Source of the DNA: Astropecten irregularis
Lineage: Eukaryota > Echinodermata > Asteroidea > Paxillosida > Astropectinidae
Reading direction: 5' to 3'
Assembly (NCBI GenBank): GCA_963971285.1
Contig: OZ020265.1
Span: forward strand, 6,426,270 to 6,490,269
Length of the DNA stretch: 64,000 bases
Below the pieces are notes generated by a model, which did not search any database, had not been told where the DNA came from, and worked only from the letters and a program-made list of their open reading frames with translations. The position numbers were made by a program, and so were the translations under genes. Of the stretch, positions 1 through 11,700 are shown in pieces (positions within the stretch are counted from its first letter, which is position 1; each line of letters opens with the position of its first letter).

Positions 1-269
1 TGAAGTGTGTACTGCACTAGTCCAGCTTTCTAGTGATTTGTTTTTCCTTGCACAAATAAAATGGTTCCTAAATTGATGATTTTGGCCACAATTTTGCATA
101 AAATTTCTGTTTTCCTAGATACATGAATGCCACAGGTCTAGTGAAAAAAGTTCAGGTCTCGAAAAATGCTTCAGTATTAAACTAGACCTGCTGTCCAGAG
201 CCCAAGCCAGAGCCAGAGCAGGAGCCAGAGCCAGAGCCAGAGCCAGAGCCTCTGCCCTTTGATACCTAC

Positions 270-458
270 CTTGTTTGGTTCGTTGTATGACCATTGGATT
301 GTCCAGCAGCCAGTCAGTCATTGATTGGTTCTTGTATGCGATGCTCCGAAAATGCCGCCCCCCATTTACATTCCATGTGCCCACGCCCACTCGCAGGGGG
401 ACAGAATCTGTGATGTCATCTTCTCGTTCGCAGACGGTACGTAGAACACTCGGAGAAG
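270..458 (-). CDS. Synaptojanin exon 11: entry to the 5-phosphatase domain
   Basis: The exon encodes the SAC to 5-phosphatase linker, then [20 protein letters not shown] and [10 protein letters not shown]. The GTWNVNGG strand opens the inositol polyphosphate 5-phosphatase fold, whose catalytic blocks lie beyond the left edge. The donor is at 268-269. A short (GAGCCA)n tract at about 190-250 follows in the intron. Confidence 0.93.
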
Positions 459-3400
459 CTGTGGATACAAGAAGCACAATTTTATACGTGAATCACATGA
501 TATACATGTAGCAATAGAGTCTTTAGTCTGGGAAATTCAAATTGGGGTGTTTATATGCAATGAAAGAAGTCTACGTACAAGATACTATTCAGATTTAACT
601 CGCACATGCGAATCTGGCACAAACATATTGTATATTCCACTAAATTGTCCCACAGGGAGATATTCCCGTATTACTTAATGATAGGAGTCCGCTGGGCCGG
701 CGCCAGTTGGTGCCAGTTCGCCAATGCAATTTGCTGTGGCGCCTAGTGTCGCCAATAAGGAGCCTAGTGGCGTGCAGTGGCTCAAACTGCCTCCCAACTG
801 GCTCGTGGTGGCCGGTAACGGCGCCAACAATTTAATTTGGCGGCAAGAACATTTCAAAATTTTTGAAATTTTTGTCGTGCCACTTGCATCGAGCAATCAG
901 CGCGAAGTGTCCACCAAGTGGCACCAAATGGCGCAAACAATCCGCCTATTGCAATCCACTGGAATGTAATGGCGCGCATCAAGTTGCGCCACTACGCGCC
1001 AATCACAAATCCCGAACTGGCACCAACTGGCGCCGGCCCAGTGGACTCCTAGCATAAAATATCCTCCAATCCAATGAACTAAAACATTTAGCATTCTCTA
1101 TCTTTATCAAACTAAAACAGCGAAGCTGTCATGGCTCGCTGCAGCCACGTACAATTACAAACATGATAGCAAATTAAAAATATAAGTTATAATTTATAAA
1201 TTATAAATACATATATACAGGGTGTCCCAAAAAAAAAACCCGCAACACTTTGCGTCGGAACTATTATATGAAAATTCAACTGTTTATCACTTCAAGATTC
1301 AGATATGTGATGCAGCCATGTCTTAGCTATCACCATGCATAAGAATTTGAGCAAAATTGGACTAAAATTGAGTGAAAAATAACTAAGACTGAATTACCTA
1401 ACCTCAAAACCTGATTTTCATCTTTCTTTCATACACATTATGCGTGTATTGACCACTATGCGTGTTATCCTTGCAAATTTGTTTTTAAGGAGTGCTCTTT
1501 CAGTTGGTCAATATTTTCGCCAATTTCAGCCCCAATATCCTTAAATTCTACATGGTGATAGCCAAGACATGGCTGTATCACATATCTGAATCTTGAAGTG
1601 AGAAACAGTTTTAATTTTATCATAATGGGTCCCGACACAGTGTTGCGTTTTTTTCTGGGACACCCTGTATAACGTACAGTACATGTAAGTGGGACCAGGA
1701 ATACATGTAGGTGTACGAATACACTGTGTTACTTTGTTAGTATGCACATGAACTATCACAACTTACAATGAGGTATCGGATAAAACAAATATGACCAGTA
1801 CATACTACAAAATCTCTGACAGCAATTTTCCAAAGGGTACAACAACTGAAGAATCTTGTTTGTTTATTGGGCATGGGGGGTCAATTACTTTCCTAAAAAA
1901 CTCAAAATAACTACCAACCACACAGGAACAGAAAATGACGAACAAAAAAACTCACCGATGAAATTTTCAACTGAAAAGTCATCCAAAGTTACGTAGTGAA
2001 AATGAAACCAAAATCTCTCATAGTTACATTGTGCGGCTAGTTTGTGAACTTTAACATGATTTTAAGGTAAACAAAGAAAAATTGAAACATTTTTCTTTAT
2101 TCACCTTTCAATGACTTAAAATTCAGTCAGTTTCCCTTGTGGTTATTTGATGATTATATTACTTAAAAAAAGCAATATCTTCTTTGAGTGATCCCCCATG
2201 TACCGTTCCCAGGTTGCAGCATTGCTGTATGTATCGAAGGATCAAAGGTGATTGTCAGCGAGTACTAGACAAGCTGTCTTCCTGTGTTTCATCTATCAAC
2301 CAATGGATGATGCAAAATATGCTGCAGCTAAACCAGAGCAAGACAGAGTTCATTGTTTTTGCCAATCCCCGTATACTTCCCACATTTTCAGATCTAGAAT
2401 TAAGATTGGGCGATTTATCCATTCCTGCTTCCAATTCCGTTAAGAATTTAGGTGTTAAACTGGATGGTTCTCTAAACATGTCACATCATGTCAGTTTACT
2501 GTGCAAGACCATCAATTACCACATACGTAACCTTTGGCGTATCCGACGTTTCATCTCTCAAGATGCATGTCAACATGCTGTCAGAGGTCTGGTCCTGTCC
2601 CGTCTTGACTATGCCAATTCTCTTTTGTTTGGCGCGCGTGAACAAGACCTTAAACGCTTGCAGTTCTTCAGAATAAAGCTGCGCGGCTGGTTTTTGCTTG
2701 TGGACGTGATCGGCCCTCTGCTGGCTTGTTGAATGAGCTGCATTGGCTCCCCGTGAAACAGCGGATTCTCTTCAAAATACTCACCATTGTGTATAAATGT
2801 CTTCACGCTCAAGCCCCTTCATACCTAGTTAATCTTATACAGTTACTTCACAACAATGCTACACACAGTCATCGACTCCGCTCATCCTCTGACCTCACCC
2901 GGCTTTCTATCCCTAGATCCAAGAAGAAAGCCGGGGATAATTCCTTCAGCGTAGCAGCACCCCGCCTATGGAACGAGCTCGCTGTTGATCTCAGAGAGGC
3001 GGAGTCTATGTCTGTGTTCAAACGTTTGCTTAAAACATTCTTATTCCCAGACCCTTCCTGAACTGCCTGTTGATTTTGTATGCATTGCTTGTATTCTTAG
3101 TATATTCTGTTCTGTCTGCCCCTTGTACTTTTTTGTTTGTTTTGTTTTTGTAGTCTTTCTCCTCCATGTAAGGCGCTGTGTTCTTTGTAGAGCGCCATAG
3201 AAATGCTCTGTATTATTATTATTATTATTATTATCGGTGAAAAGATCCTTGGGATATGGCAGTGTGTGCGTGGTTTCATGGCTTCTGACTGCCAAACGAA
3301 CAAAGATAATTAACTATTGGGATCACCACCAACGTAGGGCTGGATGGGTCAGTTGCTAGAGCGCCTGTACGGTATTCAGGAGGTCGCCGGTTCGAATACC

Positions 3401-6400
3401 GCTGCTTTTTCTTCGTTTACTCTTCAATGACTTTAAATTCAGTCAGTTTCCCTTGTGGTTATTTGATGATCATGATTTTAAGGTAACAGAGAATTTCACA
3501 GCACCAGTAATTTTGTGAGTAATGTACAATTTCAATTTGTCAAGTGCTGCTTAACGCAAGCTCTCGAAAAAGGACGCTACAATGTGACTCAAAAACAAGT
3601 CAACCGGGATTGGTGAAGTTTTTCCAAAGAAAGAAATGACGCTCAAAATTTCAGAAAATGATATATTTAACAAGCATTCTCTCCTGCTCATTAGAAAAAG
3701 AATGAAACAAATTGTCATTCCTATAAGAGGAGTTATGTCTATTTTAATAAAGGTACTCATTTTGCAAGCTGTCCATAGAATGTTAATGCTTGACTGAATC
3801 TAAAAAACTAAGTATTAAAGGTACAACACATGATTGTTAAAGGTCACATGACTGCACTCACACTCTGTCTGATCAAGCATGTACATGAAATAATAAGCAT
3901 GTGACAATTTGTGCTCAATCGGACATCTGAGTCACAAGAAAAGTTCTCAATTATTCTTATAAAACATAAAGAATGGTTTTGATCTTACCTTGAGATCAAA
4001 ACTGCTTCCGGTCTTTGTTTGACTAATTTCTGGATAAATACACCATTTCAGGTGGAAATATTTCAACGGTATGTTTCTACAAGCACCATCTTCATACCCT
4101 GAAAGTTATATGTAAATCTGTGAGCATTTCTGTTTGGGTATGTTACCAATCCTGTATTGTACCTTTAAAGTAGCAAAAACAGAGTATAAAAGAGTACTTT
4201 ACATTTTTTTTGTCAAGTATTACATGAGCAGCTTGCAAAATGAGTACTTTAAATTTGTGCAGTACATGTATTGATGAGGGTAATAGGGTAATGCATACAA
4301 AGTTAAAAAATAACTGCGCAGACCGACTTACCGTGGAGGTGGCTCTTGGGCAGCAGCGCCCCTGCTTTGTCGGCCAGTTCGCCGACCAGCGAGTTGCCTA
4401 GCAACAAGATGTCAATGGCCTCTTGTTTGCTGCCGTCAAAGAAGTTGTTCTGTATCGTGCGTGTTACTGAGCGCGCTCCGTCTCGTAACTTCCCAGCCTA
4501 CGAAAAGACGAAAATCCAAAATGCAATTTTCTTTACGACAAAGTCCAACACTGTGCAGTATCCCTATGGCACATTCTGTAACCCTAACCCCCTGGGCATT
4601 TTGGCTAGGAACCTTCCTGAATATACCAAAGTCCAGCACTGTGCAGTATCCCTGTGGCTCTAACTTTCAGAGTCCCTAAATTCCAACAATACCATCTTAG
4701 GGAGAGAAACCTTAAATACCAGTTGGGCCAAGCCTCTTAAAAGCCAGGCCAGGCCTGGACTCTTGGGCTTCTATAATCCCCAGCCTTGAACTATCAACTT
4801 CAAGCCCCTGCTGTGTCCTGGACAGTATCCAGAAGCCAGGCTTGATTGATTTGAAGCAGCTCTATTGTAGTGAAGTTCAGGGCTGACAAGAGGAAAATTT
4901 CAGGCCTGGGCCTGGCCAGGCTTTCCAGTGGCTGGGCCCAACCAGTATTAGAGTTTCTCTCCCTAAAATGGATTCTGCTAGCTTATTGGTGAAAGAAAAA
5001 GCAACGTACCCTCGTCCTTCCTTCAAGAGCTCCAGTCCCGGCGTAGATGCGGCTGACGTGGTCGCCATTCAGCGCCCAGATCGTCTTATAAACTTCCTCG
5101 AATCTAGACAACATCTGGGGTTTGTTAGCAAGTCCAAATGCCTCAAGTTGCCTCGGAATCATCTGAAAAAAGAACGATCATCATGAACACCAATCAATCA
5201 GTGGGAGCGTGCACAATGGCAGTGCCTTGCCGCATCTACCTTTAAGAGGTACTCCTTCGGTCTCCTGATGGCCATCCCCCAGGTTACCACACGACCCATC
5301 CCCATCTCAGCAAAATATCTGACGCAACCATGTTTTATGTGGATGCCCTACCGGGCGAGTCCTGTGGTAGTGTGTGGTAAGCAGCTCTTGTCTTGTGTGG
5401 TAGCACTGATCTATACAAACTGGATTGGTCGCGGGTGCAGTGATTAGACGGCGAGCCGTGAAGTCACCAGCGGCCATGTTAGGATATTCAGCACAATACT
5501 CATTGCACTGCATGACTGCACAGCAAGCAGTGCAGCAATTCTCTGTATACGCCGGCTGCCGCGCCTGCCAATGTATTGAATATCCCAAAATGGCCGCACG
5601 GATGCTTCACCTGCAGAGCAGCGCGACCTATCCAGTTTGTATAGATCAGTGTGTGGTAGGTGCAGAGGGTTAGGGTTAATATCCAGTCCCCCTGTGGAGA
5701 CTGTGGTAATGTGTGGTAATGTGTGGTAATGTGTGGTAAGCAGCTTTGTCTCATGTGGTAAGTGAAGAGGGTTCATAGAGTTAAATAAAAGACTAAAGTG
5801 CGCGTTTTTATTCAACATGAGAGTTGTTTGCACTCCGGCATGGACGCGCAGCCGCCATCTTTCCTGTGGTGACTGAGCAGCCGCAGTAGAGTACAAATAC
5901 GGTACCTGGATGTTACTTGTTGAACTGCGCGCAATGTGCCCGACGCGATGGGTATTTTATACACAGTGCTGCGCGCACGAACCGGGGTAAGAACATGAAC
6001 GCACAACTTGGAATGGGTCGTGCGCATTAAAGGCGTCGGCCATGGTTCAGGTGCACAGAGTACACACTCTAGTTTTTTATTTAATGTCCATGGAGATGAT
6101 TGGTCCTTACCAGGAGGCCAAAGAAGGCCTGTACAGCATTGGTCCTGTCCAGACAGTCCAGACAATTAGTCCGTATGGTGCCAGTCTGCACACTGCAACA
6201 ACACAACAAGATGAGAATTATAAGACGGAGAATCATTAAAGGTAGTATCATACTTTGGTATTAAGAAACCAAAACAGAAATGTTCACAGATTTACGTATA
6301 ACTTACAAGGTATGAAGATGGTGGTGGTAGAAACATACCGTTCACATTTTTCCACCTGAAATGGTGTATTTATCTAGAAATTAGTAAAACAACGACCGAA

Positions 6401-8684
6401 AATCTTTTTGATCTTTTAAAAGATCAAAAATAAAAGAGAAAAGACTTCAGAAATACTGTGGATGTTTTTCAATGTTTTCTCAAAAAGTGGGCACTGTCCT
6501 TTGTATGGGACTGAAATTTTCATAGATGACTGTGACAGTATCTGTTTTGACATTTGTGCCCATGAATCTGTATTTCTTTGATAAAAACCAAAGTATGATA
6601 CTACCTTTAATACAGTGCGGGCTAAGTCACTGAAAAGTCTGGGGTCGATTTCTTATGTTGCATTGTAGCCGCGCATAGAAGTCGAAGGATACAATGGGTT
6701 ATCCTTCCTATATCGAGATACAATAGATCGTAGGACTTCCTAAAATTGACCCCTGACCTGGCCTGAAATCCTTCTCTTGTCAGCCCTGAACTTCACTACA
6801 ATAGAGCTGCTTTTAATCAATCAAGCCCGGCTTCTGGATACTGTCCATGATCAATGTGGACTCAATCTGTCAATCAGGTTTATAGAGCCAACTATGATCC
6901 AGGGCACAGCAGGGGCTTGAAGTTGATAGTTCAAGGCTGGGGATTATAGAAGTCCAAGAGCCCAGGCAAAGCCCAGGCCTGGTCTGGCTTTTCAACTATG
7001 ATCCAGGACACAGCAGGGACTTGAAGTTGATAGTTCAAGGCTGGGGATTATAGAAGCCCAAGAGCCCAGGCAAAGCCCAGGTCTGGTCAGGCTTTTCAAC
7101 TATGATCCAGGACACAGCAGGGGCTTGAAGTTGATAGTTCAAGGCTGGAGATTATAGAAGCCCAAGAGCATAGGCAAAGCCCAGGCCTGGCCAAGCTTTT
7201 CAGTGGCTTGGCCGGACCACCATTAATGCTTCTCTCCCTATGGTCATTATGTGCAAACCTTCTCTCTTAGGGGCATCACTAACATAGGGCTGGACAGCTC
7301 AGTTTGCATGAGAGGGCGCTGGTTCGAATCCGGTCAGTTTCCCTTGTGGTTATTTGATGATTATATTGATTAAAAAGCTTGAGTGATCCCCCATGTACCG
7401 TTTCTCATGTTGCAGCATTTCTAATGCAGCACGTATCTTTAAATGATCCTTGGGATAAAATAGCGGTATGCGAGTGGTTTCATGGCTTCCCACTGCCAAA
7501 CGAACAAAGATAATTGACAAGTTGGGACACCACCAACATAGGGCTGGATAGCTCAGTTGATAAGAGCGCCTGTACAGTATTCCGGAGGTCGATGGTTCAA
7601 ATCCAGTCAATTTCCCTTGTGATCCTTTGATTCTTTGATAAAAAATCTTAAAATTACTTCTTTTCTTGCTCCTCTAGGTGAAAGAACTTAAAAGCGTCGA
7701 GGTATTTCTGAACTTTGGACTGCAAAATCTTCAAATTCAGTATTTCAGAGGTCTCTGGTGCGAATCCAGTCAGTTTCCCTTGTGATTATTTGATTCTTTT
7801 AAAAAAAATCTTAAAATTACTTCTTTTCTTGCTCCTCTAGGTGAAAGAACTCAAAAGCGTCGAGGTATTTCTGAACTTTGGACTGCAAAATCTTCAAATT
7901 CAGTATTTCGGAGGTCGCTGGTTCGAATCCAGTCAGTTTCCCTTGTAGTTATTTGATTCTTTACATAACAAAATCTTAAAATTACTTCTTTTCTTGTTCC
8001 TCTAGGTGAAAGAACTCAAAAGCGTCGAGGTATTTCTGAACTTTGGACTGCAAAATCTTCAAATTCAGTATTTCGGAGGTCGCTGGTTCGAATCCAGTCA
8101 GTTTCCCTTGTGGTTATTTGATGCTTCAAAAAAAAAATCTTAAAATTACTTCTTTTCTTGTTCCTCTAGGTGAAAGAACTCAAAAGCGTCGAGGTATTTC
8201 TGAACTTTGGACTGCAAAATCTTCAAATTCAGTATTTCGGAGGTCGCTGGTTCGAATCCAGTCAGTTTCCCTTGTGGTTATTTGATGCTTCAAAAAAAAA
8301 ATCTTAAAATTACTTCTTTTCTTGTTCCTCTAGGTGAAAGAACTCAAAAGCGTCGAGGTATTTCTGAACTTTGGACTGCAGAATCTTCAGATAATCTCGT
8401 TGCCGGGACATCTGATGGTAGTCAAACAGAATGTGTGCAATGTCTTGAGAATGTGGTGAGTTCTTGTGGTGATTCTGTGGAGAGAACAAAGAGGAATACA
8501 AGTAAGTTTCACCACTTCACCACCGGAATTTTGTTGTTTTGTTTTTACCGGCTCTCATTATCAGTCACCGGTCAAATAGAGGTCGTCTGGCCGGGCCATG
8601 TGCGCAGGGAGCTATGCGGGCACACAATGGTTGAATACTGCCGGACTCAAAAATATGCCCCGACCGTAAACATTTTAAACCAAA

Positions 8685-8716
<32 letters not shown>

Positions 8717-11700
8717 TCGAGAAAAAAAAAAAAAAAAAAAAAATATCGCAAATTTGTATGCAGATTAAAAGCTTAAAAGGAGCAAAAGATGGAAACCAGA
8801 CTGGTTAAAGTTGTTATGTAATTTCTTGTCTTTATTTGACACGTCAAATACTGTGATATACAGGGGAAAAAGCATTTAATACCCCAGGAAAAATTGAATT
8901 AAAAAAAAAAAAATCCGCCCACCCTACCCTATTTTCCAAACCTCTGTTACGCCAATACAACAATTTTTTTTTTATGGCCTAAGTATCGCCAATAGCCTAC
9001 TCGGAGTAGGTTGCCGACACCGAAGAAAAGGCAATAGCGATGCCGATTAAAAGGCGATAGCGATGCCGATTAAAAGGCGATAGCGATGCCGATTAAAAGG
9101 CAATAGCGATGCCGATTAAAAGGCGATAGCGATGCCGATTAAAAGGCGATGGAGTTGATTTCTACAGAAATGAAATGCCGTGTTTTAGTGTTATTTAGCG
9201 GTATTAAAGTTGGCTCTGTGGAAACATGCTAATAGACCGGTGTCTGATCAGGGGTCGATTTCACCAAACTCTCCACAACTTACTATAATCGTATGACTTG
9301 TTGGATAGGCCCCCTACAATGGGTTATCCTTCTTAACTCGAGTTACGATCGATTGCAGGGCTTCGTGAAATCGACGCCATAAGTAATAGCCAGAGTCAAT
9401 ACCTGGAATGCTTTGCTGAGTAGGTCCTCGCCTTCTTTACTGCCTAACAGATTGACGATGACCTGGTCGCCATACTGAGTCTTGATCATGGACATATGCC
9501 TGGCAAAACAACAACATTAATTGTAATCATAAAACCAACACTTTAAAATTAGTCATTGAAAAATGAACAAAGAATAATTGAATGGAGCAAGATTTAAACC
9601 AGCAACATCCGGAATACGGTACAGGCACTCTACAAACAGTTGGTAAGAGCGTTGGTACGATGTTCCGAGGGTCACAGGTTCGAATCCTGGAGCCTTGGGA
9701 TAAAGCGGTATGTGGTTTCATGGCTACAGACTGCTCAACGAAAAAAGATAATTGACTATTAGGGACACCACCAACATAGGGCTGAGTAGCTCAGTTGGTA
9801 GAGCACTGGTATTGCATTCTGGGGGTCACAGGTTTGAATCCTGGAGCCTAGGGATACACGGGTACGTGACTGGTTTCATGGCTTCTGACTGCCAAACGAA
9901 CAAAGATAATTGACCATTTGGGACACCGCCATCATAGGGGCAGGGTAGCAGTTGGTAAGAGCACCGGTGTGGTGTTCTGGGGGTCACAGGTTCGAATCCT
10001 GCTCACAGCGACGTCGTGCTCACCTGTCAAACGCTGGGGCTGACGCTTCATACCCTCTAGCCATTCTGACCCTGTGAGACCCCACCTGCAACCCTGGCTG
10101 TTCCCAAAAGAGCGGAACCGACCCGCGCGTCTGTACGAAAGACGAAATGCTCACATCGTCCAAAAAGATGACCTGAAAAATTAAATTAAACAAAATGTTT
10201 TTTAAATATAAAAAAAAAATATGAACCAAAAAAATTATACAAAATCAATAACTCCCCTTTCGTCCTGATCCTCTCATCCATTTATGTGTATCTTTTCTTG
10301 CATGTTCTTGTCCTCTTGTCATTTAGCCTTTGAGAAAAGTCCTGCTAGGATCAAAACGCCCAGGGGCCAATTTCATAAAACTGTTAAGCACAAAAATGTG
10401 CTAAGCACGACATTTCTGTCTAAATAAAAACAGAGTTAACAACCAAATTTCCACGTGTTGTGTATCACTTGTGATTGTTCTTTGGCTGTTGTTCGCTGAC
10501 CATGAATATCAAATGGAATTTTCAATGGTGGTTTGTTTTATTGGGTGAGACATTTTTGTGCTAAGCAAATTTTTGTGCTAACAGTTTTATGAAATTGGCC
10601 CCAGGAGCCAAAGAGCCCAGGCAAAGCCCACGTCTGACCTGGGGTCGATTCCACCAAACTCATCGTTACTTTTACTATCAATCGTAGGACATATGATGCA
10701 TGGCAACCTGCTACGTAGAAGTCTAAAGACACGATGGGTTAGCCTTCATATCTCGAGTTGCGATTGATCGTAGGGCTTCGTGAAAGCGACCCCAGGCATT
10801 TCAACAGTGCCTGGGGCCAACTTCACGGCCCTGCTTAGCACAAAAATTGTGCTAAGCAATTTGTTGTGCTTAAAGGTAATATCATACTTTGTTTTTTCAT
10901 CAACAAAATACAGATTCATGGGCAAAAATATAAAGCAAATGCAGTAACAGTCATCTGTGAAAATATCAGTCCCATACGGTGCCCGCTTTTTGAGAAAACA
11001 GTGAAAAACGGCCACAGTATTTCTTAATCTTGTCTTTGTTCATTTATTTTTGATCTTTTAAAAGATTTTCGGTCAATGTTTTACTAATTTCTGGATAAAT
11101 ACACCATTTCAGGCGGAACAATGTTAATGGTATGTTTCTAACATCACCATCTTCATACCCTGTAAGTTATATGTAAATCTGTGACCATTTCTGTTTTAGT
11201 TTCTTACCAAAGTATGATACTACCTTTAACAGCTCCATGAAATTGGCCAAAGTATGAAAGATTCTCTCCCTAAATTTCTCGTCTCGTACCTGTTCAGTTT
11301 CGCAAAAGTTTGCGACCTGCCCGTCGTCGTTTGTCCCGCGGACATTAAATCGAGTCCCCGCCCGTTCGCAGCTCAGTCTCGATATGAGACAAGCTTTTGC
11401 CTGCCTCGTTCCGCAGTAGATGGTTCGAATCTCAACACCTCCGCACATGACAACCAGTAACCAATCAGAACAGTTGACATTGTAGCGCTGTAGATGCAGG
11501 TGAAGGGTTCGATTCCTGTTTGTGGGGTCCAAATAGAAATGGTTATATGATTGTATTATAAAATAATGCATAGACCTATTCTATATGAATAAAACCAAAA
11601 ACATCAAATTCTGCTGGCTATACGCCTTTTTCACGGCGCATCCATGTTTGTCGCCTTCCTTGTATACCCGTTGGAAAAGATAACACAAATTCCCAAAAAG

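Noticed and set aside
2184-3061. A host gene with reverse-transcriptase-like sequence
   Set aside because: It has a frameshift, a LINE-type (ATT)n tail and no splice signals, so it is a LINE fragment.
5444-5896. Minus-strand open frame of 150 residues
   Set aside because: It spans a MITE and a GTGTGGTAAT repeat in synaptojanin intron 8, and no family likeness is seen.
8043-8713. Plus-strand open frame of 168 residues
   Set aside because: It is antisense to synaptojanin exon 7 and its tandem copies.
11490-11530. tRNA B-box-like GGTTCGATTCC near 11507
   Set aside because: It is the 5' edge of synaptojanin exon 4. No A-box is found at the right distance.
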